Assembly: GCA_014871385.1 (NCBI GenBank) | Contig: CM026426.1 | Location: 65,382,716 to 65,446,715 of the forward strand | Direction: 5' to 3' | Length of the DNA stretch: 64,000 bases | From: Ceratodon purpureus | Taxonomy: Eukaryota > Streptophyta > Bryopsida > Pseudoditrichales > Ditrichaceae | Part shown: positions 1 to 12,400 of the stretch, piece by piece | Position numbering within the stretch: position 1 is the first letter of the stretch | Layout of the letters: each line of letters begins with the position of its first letter | Position numbers and translations under genes: made by a program | The notes under the pieces: model-generated | Told to the model about the DNA's origin: nothing | Databases searched by the model: none | Seen by the model: only the letters and a program-made list of their open reading frames with translations

Positions 1-1539
1 AACGTGTACAGCGTCTGCAAGCCTCAGTTGTAAACCCTAAATGGACATTAGAGTTCGACGCCATTGTCATCTTCCATTCGATTAGCTTAGAGTCCTGCTG
101 CTTTTGCCAAAGTGGGTGGTCGAAGGGCAGCCCAGCTGCACCATGCCGTCGAGGCATGGTTCTATGAGGGACACCCAAACAATCATAAGTGTATAAGCAA
201 AAGGAGGAAACTTTTTTGATTTGTCTAAAAGACGGATACCTGCCTACGGATTTACGTAAATGCAAGCCTTGGACGTAGTGCGAATGGCCATATTTTGCAT
301 TTGCAGTGCTGCCTAAATGACGACAAAAACAGAACGGAATGGGCCAAGACATATTCAAAAGAAGAGAGCAGATCAATTATATTCCATAAGTCAACCAAAA
401 CAACAACAGCATTTCTAATAACAACGAGACCCAATAAATACGACTGTGTTGTAGGATTGAGAGAAGTACTAGAAGTGCACGTCGTAAATATAAGCGTAGC
501 TATTCCCGACTAATATCCTTGTCGCTATGTCGGCGATGGAGGATGGTAGATGCCGTCCACACTTTCGTGTCTGTGAATAACAGAGGCGACTGAACAAAGG
601 GGGCGATGCGCCTAGAATCTAGGTATTGGGTTATAGCGGAAATAAATACAAGGAGAAATAGGTTGATGATTCCAATGGAAGACGGCACGCACATCTGGAA
701 GGAAGAACATTTACACCTTTAAGGAATTTGCAGTGATTACATGGTAAGTGTAGAGGGGATAAAATTGAAGACTTACACGGGCATCTAATCGCCTGCCCAA
801 GTACCAACTGTTAAAGCCCTGAAACAGGTACGAATATCGAACATATAGAGGATGTTGCTTAGATGTGAGCCAAGGGATGCGAGCCACAAGGCACGAGCAA
901 GAATATGTGAGCAAGGAGCAATAACATGTGAGCAAGTCACTGTACATAGAGGGATTTGAAGGAAAATTCAGTTGATTTAGTGCAAAATGAATGTCTTTTT
1001 AGAAATTGACAACACAAATTCGGATGTAAGAAAGGGGGCCTATAAGCGTGGAATATTGAAATCCAACAGTGATAGTGTAAATATATAGAGAAAATAGAAA
1101 TCCCAAAAAACAATCACGAGTGATACCAAAGAGAAAATTAGAAATCAAATCAGAAAACACACGTAAGACACCAAAACGAATTATTGGGAATAAAAATTTG
1201 GGAAAAAAAAAACTATAAATAAGAGGAAACAAAAAATCAATAAAAGCAAAAATAAAAATAAAAAAATAAAAATAAAATGAACAAGTAATGAACAAGTAAA
1301 TTATCTTTGTATTCATTCCACTACAGTCCTAGATAGAAGGAGACCTGATTATAGTATGGATAAATAGGCAACTGTTGTTAATAAAAGTCACGATGGTTTT
1401 TACAGCCATTTACCCACTTGGTATAGATTAGGTTGGCGTACATATTAAAGATGTACTTCTAAAACCTATTTTATTAATTATTGCATGCAGATCACTCTTG
1501 ATGCAGAAATAAAGAAGCGTCAGGAACCCCGAGTGGTTT
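1..1539. other. No supportable gene; A-rich stretch at 1080-1300
   Basis: Only short open frames occur here and none resembles a known protein. Bases 1080-1300 are strongly A-rich on the + strand, so the minus-strand open frame there (F/I/Y-rich) is a composition artefact. I see no RNA gene or clear repeat boundary. Confidence 0.6.
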
Positions 1540-1790
1540 CATTACGTGCAAAAAGAGGTCTCCAAAAGGCTGTGTAACACGAACGTGAGAGCAAAATAAC
1601 AGGATGCCCGCAAACTTTTGACGTGGCACCAACGGTGCCACTGTAGTGCTAGCAACACCGCCGCGGGGGGTCAAACCAATGACCTTTGCGAAGGGCGTGT
1701 GTCGGGTGCTGCTACAGCCGCGCACTGATAGCACTCTCGCAAAGTTCAAATCGGTTCCCAAGCCGACCTGCTCGTGTCAGCACTTTGAAC
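1540..1790 (-). mobile_element. tRNA-like SINE copy, minus strand
   Basis: Read on the minus strand this matches the SINEs at 33972-34238 and 18030-18277. It has a Pol III B-box-like GGTTTGACCCC preceded by GGTCATT, then a CACTACAGTGGCAC block. The 3' end runs through ACAGCCTTTTGGAGACC to TTTTTGCACGTAATG at 1540. The 5' end near 1790 is approximate and no clean target duplication was found. It appears more diverged than the 34 kb copy. Confidence 0.65.
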
Positions 1791-1849
1791 AAGGAAGTTA
1801 TGAGTAGTACAGCTTTGAGTGCCAAAGTTTTTTGAACTCGCAGAGAGAC

Positions 1850-2070
1850 TGAGTGCAGCCAACAGGGGTTAGCGCTGCGGGAGAAGCGTGGCATTTGAAA
1901 AATTGGATGCAGCTAGCGGAAGTTGGGGCTGCAAGGAATCCACCTGATTTGGGAGAGTGGGTGCGGGTTAGTGCGAAGGGAGAAACACATGATTTGAGGA
2001 ATTTGGTGCCGGCAGCAAGAGTTGGCACTTGCTGCGAGTTGTCCAGGTGATTTGGAGTATTTGGTGTTGT
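1850..2070. repeat. Imperfect tandem duplication, about 104 bp period
   Basis: Two related blocks begin near 1888 and 1992. Both start with a TTTGAAAAATTGG / TTTGAGGAATTTGG type segment and end with a CTGATTTGGGAG / GTGATTTGGAG type segment. The copies are diverged and no gene is evident. Confidence 0.35.
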
Positions 2071-2444
2071 ATACGTAGCAAATTGTGCTTCAGTAGGACA
2101 TCTTGAACCAAGGTGGAAGTGCAGCTTTCTTCGCTGTCAACTTAATGTGCCGTTCGCTGCCACCGAGCTAGAAAACTAGGTAATTTTTTTTTCATATCGA
2201 TCAATTCTCTCTCTTGACGCGATCCAGGCTTTTTTACCTCTTGGAGGCCACGTTCTGACTAGGCAGGATTATGGAAAACTTCATCTTTAATTACAAACTC
2301 AGGATTTTGATGTTGTCAAGTGCTCAAACTGTGCAAATGTGATTTTCCTTGTACTGGCAGCATGTTCCCTTGCCTTGGTTGGAATGAAAGGAAGATGTTG
2401 TAGTTCATTACTATGTTTGCCAATACCTTGGGGTTTAGGGAAGC

Positions 2445-2876
2445 ATGGCTAGATGGCCAAAATCGCTAGTTCAGAGCGTCATATTGCACAACGATCAAGA
2501 TGTCCATAGCAATTGGATCATAATGAGGTGGGACCCGGATTCATGTGTTCTGCTGCAACCAAAGTCGGAGGGGCCTTGGGGTAGAGAGGCAAGGCGGCAT
2601 GGTGGAGATAATTTTTGTGGGGCCTTCAAGGCTCAGATCATGGATTTTTCTAGGACACCTAGTGTGAGTGGAGCAAGCAACCTGGATAAGGTGCTTGTGC
2701 GGCATGCGTATCAGCCTTGCCAATTAAGCTTGGATCCCGCTATGGCATCGAGTAGGCAATGCACGGCCAACTACCTATATTCCTCGCACCTTGATGATTG
2801 GGTGCACCCCATATCTATCATCAATCCCATTCTTGTGCTCCATGCAGAGATTGGGGAGGCGACGCGGAATGGTTGA
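2445..2876 (+). CDS. Unassigned open frame, 143 codons
   Basis: This ATG-initiated frame is one of the longer ones in the first 4 kb. The predicted protein is mixed in composition, with no membrane segment, coiled coil or motif I recognise. No promoter or splice evidence can be assigned. It could be an exon of a degraded gene together with frames at 2949-3239 and 3315-3683 on the same strand, or a chance ORF. It is listed because it is the only candidate in the interval. Confidence 0.2.
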   Translation: MARWPKSLVQSVILHNDQDVHSNWIIMRWDPDSCVLLQPKSEGPWGREARRHGGDNFCGAFKAQIMDFSRTPSVSGASNLDKVLVRHAYQPCQLSLDPAMASSRQCTANYLYSSHLDDWVHPISIINPILVLHAEIGEATRNG

Positions 2877-3314
2877 AGCCATACTGACTTATTGGACACG
2901 GGTTAATTCTTCCTTGGTGGCATATATTTTCCCCCGGTACAGCCTACGTTGTATAGGAGGATAGAACCAATCCTGCTACCTGGTTTCAACGACGTAGAGT
3001 GGCCTTTGCGAGACATGCACACCTCTGAAGCCTTCAGGACCACACTGACAGCAGATTTTTCCAATGGGTTGAAAGCGTCCACTAGTAGTAGTTTCGCCCA
3101 TGAGCAATGGTTTATGCTTGTCCACGTTATGGTGGTTTTGTTTGCGATAGCATATGACAGCATTCGGCGGACTCCTACACTCTTCGTCCTACACTCTCCG
3201 TTTGAGGCACTCCTAAGTAGTATGATGAATCTTGGATAAGCTTAGAAGTTTCACATTGGCCAAGATGTTATCAAGTGTGTTGTAAATTGGTCCAGCATTA
3301 TCTTCCGGTACCAT

Positions 3315-3683
3315 GTGGGCAGGCACACATTATATACTAGGTTCCAGTATACAAGGTTTAAGGGTGCAGCCAACAACATATGGGATGCGATTGATCATCT
3401 ACCAGAGGTGGAGATGGTAGAAGTCTGTTGTACATTTAGAGGGAGACCAATGCCAGCATTTGAAGTGGGCAAGGACCGGCATGTATCCCACTTGCGCCAT
3501 GAAATTGCAATAACGCTTGGAGACAATGATCCCAAAGAGTACAACATGGTTTTGGTGGAAGTAGACGGTTCTCGTGAAAAAAAGGTACATGTAAGCAACA
3601 TCACTCCATTGGTTTTAGATACGCAGGGTGTTGCTACTTGGTGCAAGCATGACGATACTAATACAGTTTGTTGGAAGCATTGA
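3315..3683 (+). CDS. Unassigned open frame, 122 codons, possible exon
   Basis: The frame encodes a hydrophilic product with plausible amino-acid use (DNDPKEYNMVLVEVDGSREKK). I recognise no family. It lies downstream of two other small + strand frames (2445-2876, 2949-3239) and may be a remnant exon. Bases 3690-4370 downstream hold nothing I can assign. Confidence 0.22.
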   Translation: MGRHTLYTRFQYTRFKGAANNIWDAIDHLPEVEMVEVCCTFRGRPMPAFEVGKDRHVSHLRHEIAITLGDNDPKEYNMVLVEVDGSREKKVHVSNITPLVLDTQGVATWCKHDDTNTVCWKH

Positions 3684-4375
3684 TGTAGATCAACATACGT
3701 AATGAGAGGCGTGTACTTCTTGGTGAGGTGGCGGTTCTCAAAACCATCAAGATAGTGGAAGTGTAGGACAACAACGTTTTCACCACGGCATTAAGGTGTT
3801 CTATGAAGGTCTTCACGAGTGTGCCCACAGTATTTGGAATGCCTCCATGATTCAGTAAACCGATGCCAATATGATTTTTTGCACTTGTAAGGGACTATGC
3901 ATTGTGCTTGGGACATCATGTATGGTTAGATATATGTTTTATCATCCCCAAACCGGTTTGTAACATTCCCCCTTGATGAATGCAAGTCTACTTCGAGAAC
4001 ATCTTGTTGCTAGGACAGATTAGGGTTCGGGACAATGGCAACTTTCATACCATCACGACTAAATTGGCAGCCACATGTACAAAATGCAAATAAAATAGGA
4101 TAACATTCATCATAAATGTCCAAAAAAATGAGGTTCGGTTTACAGAAAGTCTGGCCCCTCACTATCGGAACTACTTACACACTGCTGCGAGCAACTACTT
4201 GCTGGCACTGCAGCTGCGAACATAGAGTCGGAAATCAAGGCAGCACATGGAAAAAAGCGTGAAACAACGTAAACGCCCCTAATACTAATCCGTTATGGCA
4301 CTATCAACAAAAAAACCACAGGAGTCTATGGCATTGCTGAGCTCGCGATGGCATCAACAAGCTTCTCCAGGATAG

Positions 4376-6263
4376 CTATAACCGGGCCTGAAGATGTCCC
4401 CCGGACTCTATGGCACTACCGCTGAGTCCACCACCATGAGAGCCTGTGTTGTCGGCCTCCTCATGTGGAGGGGCTTGTGTCACCTGGAGGAAGCTCAGGT
4501 CATCTGACTTCTGGGTGCTGGCAACACTATTGGCATTCCCTACGACTGCTGGCAGCAATGCCGCGGATACCACGGGCTGAGCAAAGTTCTTGGCGATGAC
4601 AAGCGGATCCGAAGCCCCCTCAACCTCTTCAAAACGAGCCTTCTTCCTGACTTGGTCTTCCTCCTCCAAAGAAAGAGAAGTACGGTCAGCCGCCCTCTTG
4701 CTGCCAGCAACGGAGCTCTGGAAGTCTGGTACTCCCACCGCGGACTTGAGAACCTCTTGGAGGTGGTGGAGCTCTGCTTGAGCTGACTCATGCAGTGGAA
4801 ATCCCAATTGCCCAAGCCACCCCCCATTCTAGGAGCGGCAGCAACGGCTACACTTGGCGTCAACTTGTCAAGCGAGAAGACAACCTCAAACATGCAATGT
4901 GGGTGTGCCAAGCAGCCGCATGTCAAGGGTACACAAGCGGCGTCAACAAAGTACTGTGCACAGAAGGGGCAAGGGTCTAAAACCTTAATGGGGAGGGCTC
5001 GAAACTCGGCTGGCAGGTGTGGGAGCACACTCTTCGAGCCAATGAATTCCGTTGTGAGCTCAAGGGACATGATCTCCACACTAAGAATCCCGACCTCGGC
5101 CTTGGACTTCTCTATGTCCTCCACCAATGCTGCCAGCTGCTTCTCCTTGTTGTCAATGCAAAGCTAGGCTTCTTGGGCAGTCTTGCTCGCATTGGTCATC
5201 TGATCACCACCAAGACGAGCCACAACATCCAACCGCTTCTTCTCTTCAGCATTGCCATCGGCCTTGGCCTTGATGCTTGTTGCACGGTGGGCAGCCACAT
5301 CCTTATAGAATCGGTTCTCCTCATCCTCCTTCTCCTTCAAGAAATCCTTGCTCGTTCGCAAATCTCCAAGAATCGCCTCCCTCTGAGCCTCCTTCTTCAC
5401 AAGGTCAGCCTGAGCTCTTGCTTTCTTGGTCGTGGCCTGGTCCAACTTTGCCTTCGAATCCGAGGTGGGTCGGTCTTCATCTTTGCTGCCAGCAAGGGAA
5501 AACTTGGGTAGGCTTTCCTCCTCACTCCCCAAGGCCACCTTGGCCCTGAGCTGGCTTCAAGTGCGACCCCGAGCTCCCTTTGCTGCAGGCCCTCCCTTGC
5601 TGCTGCTCCCGGTAACAATGACATTGTGGCTAGGTTGAGTGCCGACTCCCTCAATGGCCAAGGATGTGTTGCCAGCAGAGGGCTTGTCGTCGATGTGGCC
5701 AGCAAGCACGTTGATATGGCCAGCAAGCACGTCGAAGATGGCCTCAATCTGCACTCTGAAGGCTGGGGGTGTGAGCTTGAGAGGGTTGCGGGCAGACCCC
5801 TTCTCACGTGCCTTTTGCAAGGACGCAACTTTCTCTGCCTAGTTGACATCTTTGCCCAACTTGAAGGTCAGATGACAGCCTCGAAGAAAGGAGGTACCAA
5901 ATGTGTTGTTGTCAGGGCCTTCACCTCCATACACCTTTGCATGCTTCTCTGTGTAAGCGTCGATTGCCTGCTGGTCACTGCAATCAGCAACGTGGTGGCG
6001 CCCTCCCAACCGCTCCGGCCATGTCTCTATGAACAAGGTTTCTTGCATACCTTGTCACTGCTGAGCTCGGAGAAGGGAATCCTAGTGTTGGAGAGGCCAA
6101 GTGTACGATGGAAGAAGTGGCTGTCCTAGTTTACCATCTTCCTTCCAAGAAGAAAGGGTGCATTCACCACGAGCTTGGCCGCCACATCCTCCGGTAGCGA
6201 TTGCAGGTCGAATGGGAGGTTCAACGGCATGACAACACCATCCTCCTTGCTGCCAGCAACCAT
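4376..6263 (-). pseudogene. Broken coiled-coil protein gene with RING-like Cys/His cluster
   Basis: The minus-strand ATG at 6263 opens an exon ending in a good donor (AAG|GTATGC at 6051/6050). An acceptor near 5971 starts a second exon that stays in one frame to about 4800. That frame is broken by TAG at 6126 (exon 1), TAG at 5839, TGA at 5557 and TAG at 5164, each explicable as C to T in CAG or CGA. The middle is a Lys/Glu/Ala-rich coiled coil (5164-5538). It is followed near 4900-4990 by a compact cluster, CPFC then CVPLTCGCLAHPHC, like a RING or treble-clef finger. A frameshift near 4800 moves the acidic, low-complexity C-terminus into another frame, ending at 4376. Zinc binding is inferred; the function is unknown. 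Confidence 0.55.
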
Positions 6264-6279
6264 GGCTACGACACAACCA

Positions 6280-7190
6280 CTTCTTGTTAGAGATGACAGC
6301 ACCTGAACTAAAATCGACGCACTCTAAGTCCTACGTAAATAGTGAAGTAGGAAAGAGAGTAAATTCAATGTTTAAATTCTAAACTTCACAGCAAGCACAA
6401 CTGCAACACGTGAAGGAAAGCTTCTTGCATACAATTCATCACACATTCATTTACAAAACCAATTATACAACCATCTTGGCACAACCATTTGCAAGTAGAA
6501 ACAAAGTGACTACTCCTTGCAAAATAGACTCAGCTCAGCTAGGCAACTGAGCTCTATGAAGCATGTAAAAATAACCAATTGAAATTGCTACCTAAACTCC
6601 GCGCTCCTTCTACCTTGCAGATGTCCGTAGTTCCTCCTCACTGCGTGCACCTGCCCGTCGCTAAAGAACCCCTCCTCCTTGTTTCCCTCCGCAGCTCAGC
6701 TTCAGCACGACGCGCCCTCCGCATCACCCTTCACGTGCCGCCTCTCGGGTCTCCTCTTCCGCGTCCACAGCTCTCTTCCTCCGCGCCCGCAACTCCCCCC
6801 CTCCGCGCCCTCACCTCCCTTCTTCCCATAGCTCTCCTCCCTCCTTCCTCCGACCTCCTTCGCGCCCGCGGCTCTCTTCCTCCCCGCAACCCCAGCCCCC
6901 CTCTCCCTTCCCGCCTTTCCCTCTTTGCACGAGCTCGATCTGAGCTCCTCCTCCGCCGTGCAGCACCTCTCTTCCAAGTCGTCGCCTACAGCATGGAGGG
7001 TTTGCTGGCAGCAACGAGGGCAAGAGGGGGGAAGGGGAGCGCTCCTCCCCCTCTCTACCCCGCGCGGGAATGGGCCCCTCGGTCATAGGGGGGTGATTGG
7101 CGCCACGGTCATAGGGGGGTGATTGGCGCCATTTATAATGCAGCCCCTCTACCATCTCCCATCACATTAAGAATTCACGGAAAACAATTA
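6280..7190. other. No firm gene; GC-rich low-complexity stretch 6580-7090
   Basis: Bases 6580-7090 are CT-rich and carry overlapping open frames on both strands (169 codons on +) rich in Pro, Leu, Ser and Arg. Because both strands are open and the composition is repetitive, I treat these as composition artefacts. The stretch could be the promoter/5' region of the broken gene that starts at 6263. Confidence 0.5.
7080..7131. repeat. 26-bp tandem repeat, two copies
   Basis: Two adjacent 26-bp units share GGTCATAGGGGGGTGATTGG. Each unit contains the (C/T)CGGTCATAGG motif that recurs near 20.7 kb and inside both ends of the 8.2-kb element at 41946-50128. Confidence 0.85.
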
Positions 7191-9360
7191 ATATAAATAA
7201 ATAAGTGAATGAAAAAAAAAAAAAAAAAAAAAAAAAAATAAGGGAAAAAATTACTCAAAATTTAATAAAATAAAAATAAAAACAAGATAAAAAACCCAAA
7301 AAGAAAAATTTGAAAGATAAGAGAATTAGCTGAAATTGGAAGGAAAAAAAAAAACAAATGAAGACATAATAAAAATCAATTGAATTTAAAACTTGATTTG
7401 GCGATTTTAAAAACTCTTGCATTTGGGAGAAAAAAAGAGAAGTTGGACAACTAACTAGATTTGAAAATGAAAAGGGAAAAAAAAAATTAAAAAATTGAAT
7501 GAAGACATATTAAGAACCAAATGAGAATAGAACCTTATTTGTATTAAATAAAATACCTGTATTTGAGAAAAAATAAGAGAAAATAGAAACTTACTAATTT
7601 AAAAAATTAATATGGGAGAAAAAAAACCCGACATCCAAAATTCTGGAAATAATTCGAGGAAATTGAGAAAATTATGAAATAATCATAAAAAAGGGGCAGA
7701 AAAGTTTTTAGATATTGTCAAAAACTCTGAAAAAATATAAGAAATGGGAGGGAAAAAAAGGGACAAAAGTGGGGGAAATTTTAAAAAAAAAAAAAAAAAA
7801 AGGGAAAAGAAAATAATAAAGACCAAAACAAAGCAAAGCAAACTCAAAAATAACAATTATTGGAAACCTAACAAGAATAGAGAGAAGAAGGAAAATAATG
7901 TAATCTTAAATATTATTAATTAGTAGTTCTCAAAGGAACTTTCAAAAACATCATTTGCTGTCAAATGAGAAAAAAATGAAATTTGAAAAATAAAAAAGTG
8001 TATAAATTATTATTCATATTTGATGAACTGAAGAATATGACTTGTATAAGTTTATGAAAATCTTATAATTTTTTCTAGAATAACTCCAAGGAATAGTGCA
8101 TTTGATTTCGTTTTTACAAAATATTTTTGAATTCTTATCCTCTGTAACAAGTAATCTATCTTATTTTAGGGGCATTATTATTTCTGACTAATAATTTTTG
8201 GGGAAATAAAAATATTAGAAATTTGGGAAAAAATTCAAGAAAATTGGGAAAAGTCCAAAATATAATAGACATTCTCTTTGATGTTTTGTGCGACTGTGAA
8301 AAAAAAGAAAATTGAAATAAAAATAAAATTAAAAAACTGAAAACCATCAAAGACATTTAATGTTTAGTATATCATAAATTTTTTCTCCTAATTTTATGAG
8401 AATAGGAAAAGTTAAACAATGAAAAAAGAAAAACAAAAAAAAAAAAAAAAAAAAAATTTTACAAAAAAAACAATAGAATATAATAAAAACAAAAATTGAG
8501 AAAATAACAAAAAAAAAAAAATGACTAAATTGAGAAATTGAAACAAATAAAAAGAAAAAAAGAATTATAGGATGGAATGAAGACACAATAACAACCTGAT
8601 GAAAGCAAAAAGTACAGGGAAATATGGGGAAACCACTAAGTCTTAAGTATCAAGGAAATAGACAGCAAGTACAATTCATTCTATAATATCTATAATTGAA
8701 AATTGCAAAGGAACTTAGAGAACATCATTTTACAGATATGGGAAAAAAAAGAAATTTATAAAAATATAATGATAAGAAAACCTCAAAAAAAGAACCAAAA
8801 AAACGAAACAACACTACAGCATAATAAAAACTGAAATAAAACAAAACCTAAAATAATGAACGATAAAAAAACTATCTTAAATTGGAAGGAAAAAAATTAA
8901 AATAAGACATAATAAAAACAAAATGTAAAATAAAATAAAAAATCTGCAAAAGACCTCCAAAATATATTTAAAAAGAAATAATAATTTAGTATATGATATA
9001 TTATGATCCAAAATTGGAAGAAGTGGATCTGAAAGCAAGATAACTTTATAAGAGAACATAATTTAAAGTTTAAAATTCGCCTTCCTGTAATAACTATTTC
9101 TAAAATAACATCCATATTTTTTTATATTTAAACATGATATTTCAATTGTAAGATCTCTAGAAAAGAACTCCAATCTTATTTGCCTGAATATTGTCGATGT
9201 ATCCTTGACTATGTACTGGCACATCTCTTAATTTAGAAAGTGTATTGTCTGAATGTTTATTTTTTCAAATTTGTTTTTAAGAAGAAGGTATACATTCGAA
9301 GACAATTTCAGCGTCCATAAACTGTTCAATTCAATATACTCTCTATAGGATACCTTTGAA
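7190..9360. other. A-rich, gene-free DNA
   Basis: About 2.1 kb is strongly A-biased on the + strand, with many A runs (for example 7214-7238 and 8437-8455). Minus-strand open frames here are F/I/L-rich translation artefacts. No motif, exon or element boundary is visible. Confidence 0.75.
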
Positions 9361-9404
9361 ATGAAAGGTATTACTTCTCTACAACATTACCCTTCTACAA
9401 AACA

Positions 9405-9484
9405 TTGTATACCAAGAATAAACATATCAACTATGCCTCAAACTTTGTATACCAAGAATAAACATATCAACTATGCCTCAAACC
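9405..9484. repeat. 40-bp tandem duplication
   Basis: The segment starting TTGTATACCAAGAATAAACA is present twice with an exact 40-bp period (9405-9444 and 9445-9484). It lies just downstream of the 3' end of the minus-strand pseudogene at 9478-13340. Confidence 0.9.
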
Positions 9485-12400
9485 CTAGTCGCTCTCAGCA
9501 TGTTCAATGTCCACATCAAGGGCAAGATCCTCCCCGGCATCCTGTTGCCAGCATCCTCGATGTCCACATAGTTGCCAGCAGCGTCCCTCTGTTCATCTTC
9601 CTCGCCCCTACTTCCAACCATGTCCCCGTTGGCATTCCATTCCGGCTCTTCTTCCATCAAGCCATCTCCTTCGCCTTCCACGACTTCGTCAATAACATAT
9701 GCTCCTCCAACACGCCTCCTCCTTGACCTCCACTCCTCGCAGGCTATGGCAGCGTTTGATTGATGTCACCACTCGCGTCTCCTTGATGCCGCTACGGCCC
9801 GTGGTCCCTCATCTGGGTTATGTACAACTCCCTGGATCTCCATTTTCTTTCAATATCGATGTTGTATGTTTCAGTACCAATGCTGGAATTGTTGGAGAAT
9901 CGCACTAGTACGGTCTTTCCCACCACCATAGGCTGTATGTGCTTGATGCGCCGCCTTCGCTTGATGGTGTGATTTCTCCATATCTTGGCAACTCCAGACT
10001 CCTAGGATCCCATAGTGATCCACAAACCCAGAAGAGTGCCTTACAATTAGGTGCTCTCAACAACAAGAAGGAAGTTAAAAGGCGGTTGCTGAGGTCAAGT
10101 AGGCCCCCACTGAAGGAAGACCGAAAGCATCAACAGAGAGCGGAGAGCATACCATGTAGTGGGTAACATACTCCTCTCCGAAGGCCTTTAAGTATGCCTT
10201 TCCCCACTTCTGTATCTTCTGTTTATACTGCATCCTTTGCTCTGCTGTCAATCCGGTCAAATATAGTACGACCTCTTCAAAGGCTTGCCACATCTGATAC
10301 TTTGCAACGCGGTCAACTCCACTTCCAGCATTATTATTCTCAGCTTGACAAATATCCTTCCAGGCCTTATCATTTCCAGACCAAACGCTTGGCCTAAAAA
10401 GTCTGCTGGCAACAACACCACTCAAAGAGGGTTTTTGCGACACATTTCTAGTGGTGCCACGCAGCTTGGGGTCCCTCTTAATCTCCACGTTTCCACCATG
10501 AGCCCCAATTGCGGACAACAACTTCTCCATCTGTTCAATTGCAGTAGCCCTCAGTCTCTGATTCTGTATGTTCCAAACATACATGATATGCATGTGCACA
10601 ATCTTCTCCGTCAATCGAACCAAGGCATGCAATGTACAAATGTGCACTCTGGACAAAGGAATCTGCAGAATAGGCCTCCACCTAGTAGATGTTGTCATGT
10701 CACAAGGTTCCTCAGATACGCTGCTGGAAAATAGCCCCTCCACCCAGTTTGCTTTACCACGGCTCTTGATGGCAGCGTTTGCTTGACTTACTGTCCTCAC
10801 AATGGGCTTTATCCTCTTCTGGTCGTAGTATATGCAGTTCATCTTACATGCAGGCCCAGACTGAAGCCCATACATGCACTTAATTGTCTTCATGTCTTCT
10901 GCAAGGTGCCAGTCCACATTGAATTCTCCAACTCCGGGGACATGTAGTCTCTGGTCATTTGACTGTGTTGCAATCACAGCTGGTAAGTTTGACTTTTTAA
11001 ATATCCTCGAGAGAACATCGTAGGACTCCTTCTCGATCACGAACATGGCAACTAGCCAAATCTCTTGCTCAGATTGTACTAAGTACCTCTTGTGGTCCAT
11101 CTGAATGTCAGCGTCGAATGCCCTGTTCATCAACGTGATGCTAACACTTTCAAATTTCTTCCCGTTTACAATCTCCGCCTCATCCAGTTTGAGGACAAAT
11201 ATCAACGGAGCCCCTTCCAACTCTACAAGAATCTCTTCAGGTGAGAATGTTTCTCTGTTGCAAATGAATTAGCTTCCTTTGTTAAAGACACACAATGCAG
11301 TTGCTGGCACCAAACGGACATTTACCTTGGCACTAACAGGATCAGAAGAGGATGCATACCTGATTCCGTGATGCCATAAAAGATGACCCTGCTCTGCTGG
11401 ACCACCTCAAGGTCCGTGAATAGTGAATTTTTTTCATCTAAGACCACCTCCTTTCGCTCCTCCTCGGATTTCTTGCTTTTCTTTGATTCCGTTGGGAGCT
11501 CCATCCTTCCCTCAGCATGGTAGTACTAGCCAATAAACTGTGGCAAGTTCGCATTCAGCTCCTGCGGAAGCCTTCTAACGTGGTAGAGACTAGGTAGTAT
11601 GTTGGATTTGGCATCCTTGGTCAAATCCCGAACTGGAGCCTTCACGGCTTGGTAAATTGCACCATAGCCGCGAAAAGACACCCCTGCTTGGTCGCAGGCA
11701 GCAAGAATATTACTCAGCCCTACCCTTTTTCCAATTGCCTTGAGGATGTTACTAGCAATCTTTCTCTTAACATGCTCCATAGATGGCTTAATTGCGAGGG
11801 TGAGACCTTCATGCCTAGACAGTATCTTTGCTAACGCTACAGCACTTCCTGTTTGGGAGGCTTTATCCCCATAAAGTTGCTGTTTCTCATGGTTGACCCG
11901 GTTGTTGTTGTTGACAGCATCCATGAGATGCAGTTGCAAATGCGTCCTAAGGAGCTTCACTCTGCGTTTTGCCAACTCCGAACCATGATTCAACTCATGA
12001 ATCCCCCTGAGCGGTTGAGCCCTACGTTGCATCCCCATAGGCGTGTCCTTCAAAGGGCTGGGCCCCTCCTGTAGGCGCCCACTTGCTTGCTGCCAGCGAC
12101 GCACCTCAGTCTCCAAGCCCGGCACGTCATCCCATGAATTCTCTCCATTCTACTCATCTCGCCACAAGTAGTCTCCAATTCATTCTGCAATTGCATGCAC
12201 GTATCCTCAATTTCCTTGTAATGTTCAAGCCTCACTCTGCTGCCACTGAGGTCGTCTCTCACCTTCTACAGTTCTTCTTCAATTGTTGGCACTGCATTTC
12301 CTACTCACGCCTTGCATGTCCTCCTCCATCACCGACTCCCAATCTGCGTGCATATCCATACCGACCTCGCTCTCCATGGCATATGAATTCTAGGAAATCC

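Noticed and set aside
1000..1316. 105-codon minus-strand ORF resembling a membrane protein
   Set aside because: F/I/Y-rich translation of an A-rich + strand; no conserved motif.
6579..7088. 169-codon + strand ORF
   Set aside because: CT-rich, Pro/Leu/Ser/Arg-biased sequence that is also open on the other strand; no domain.
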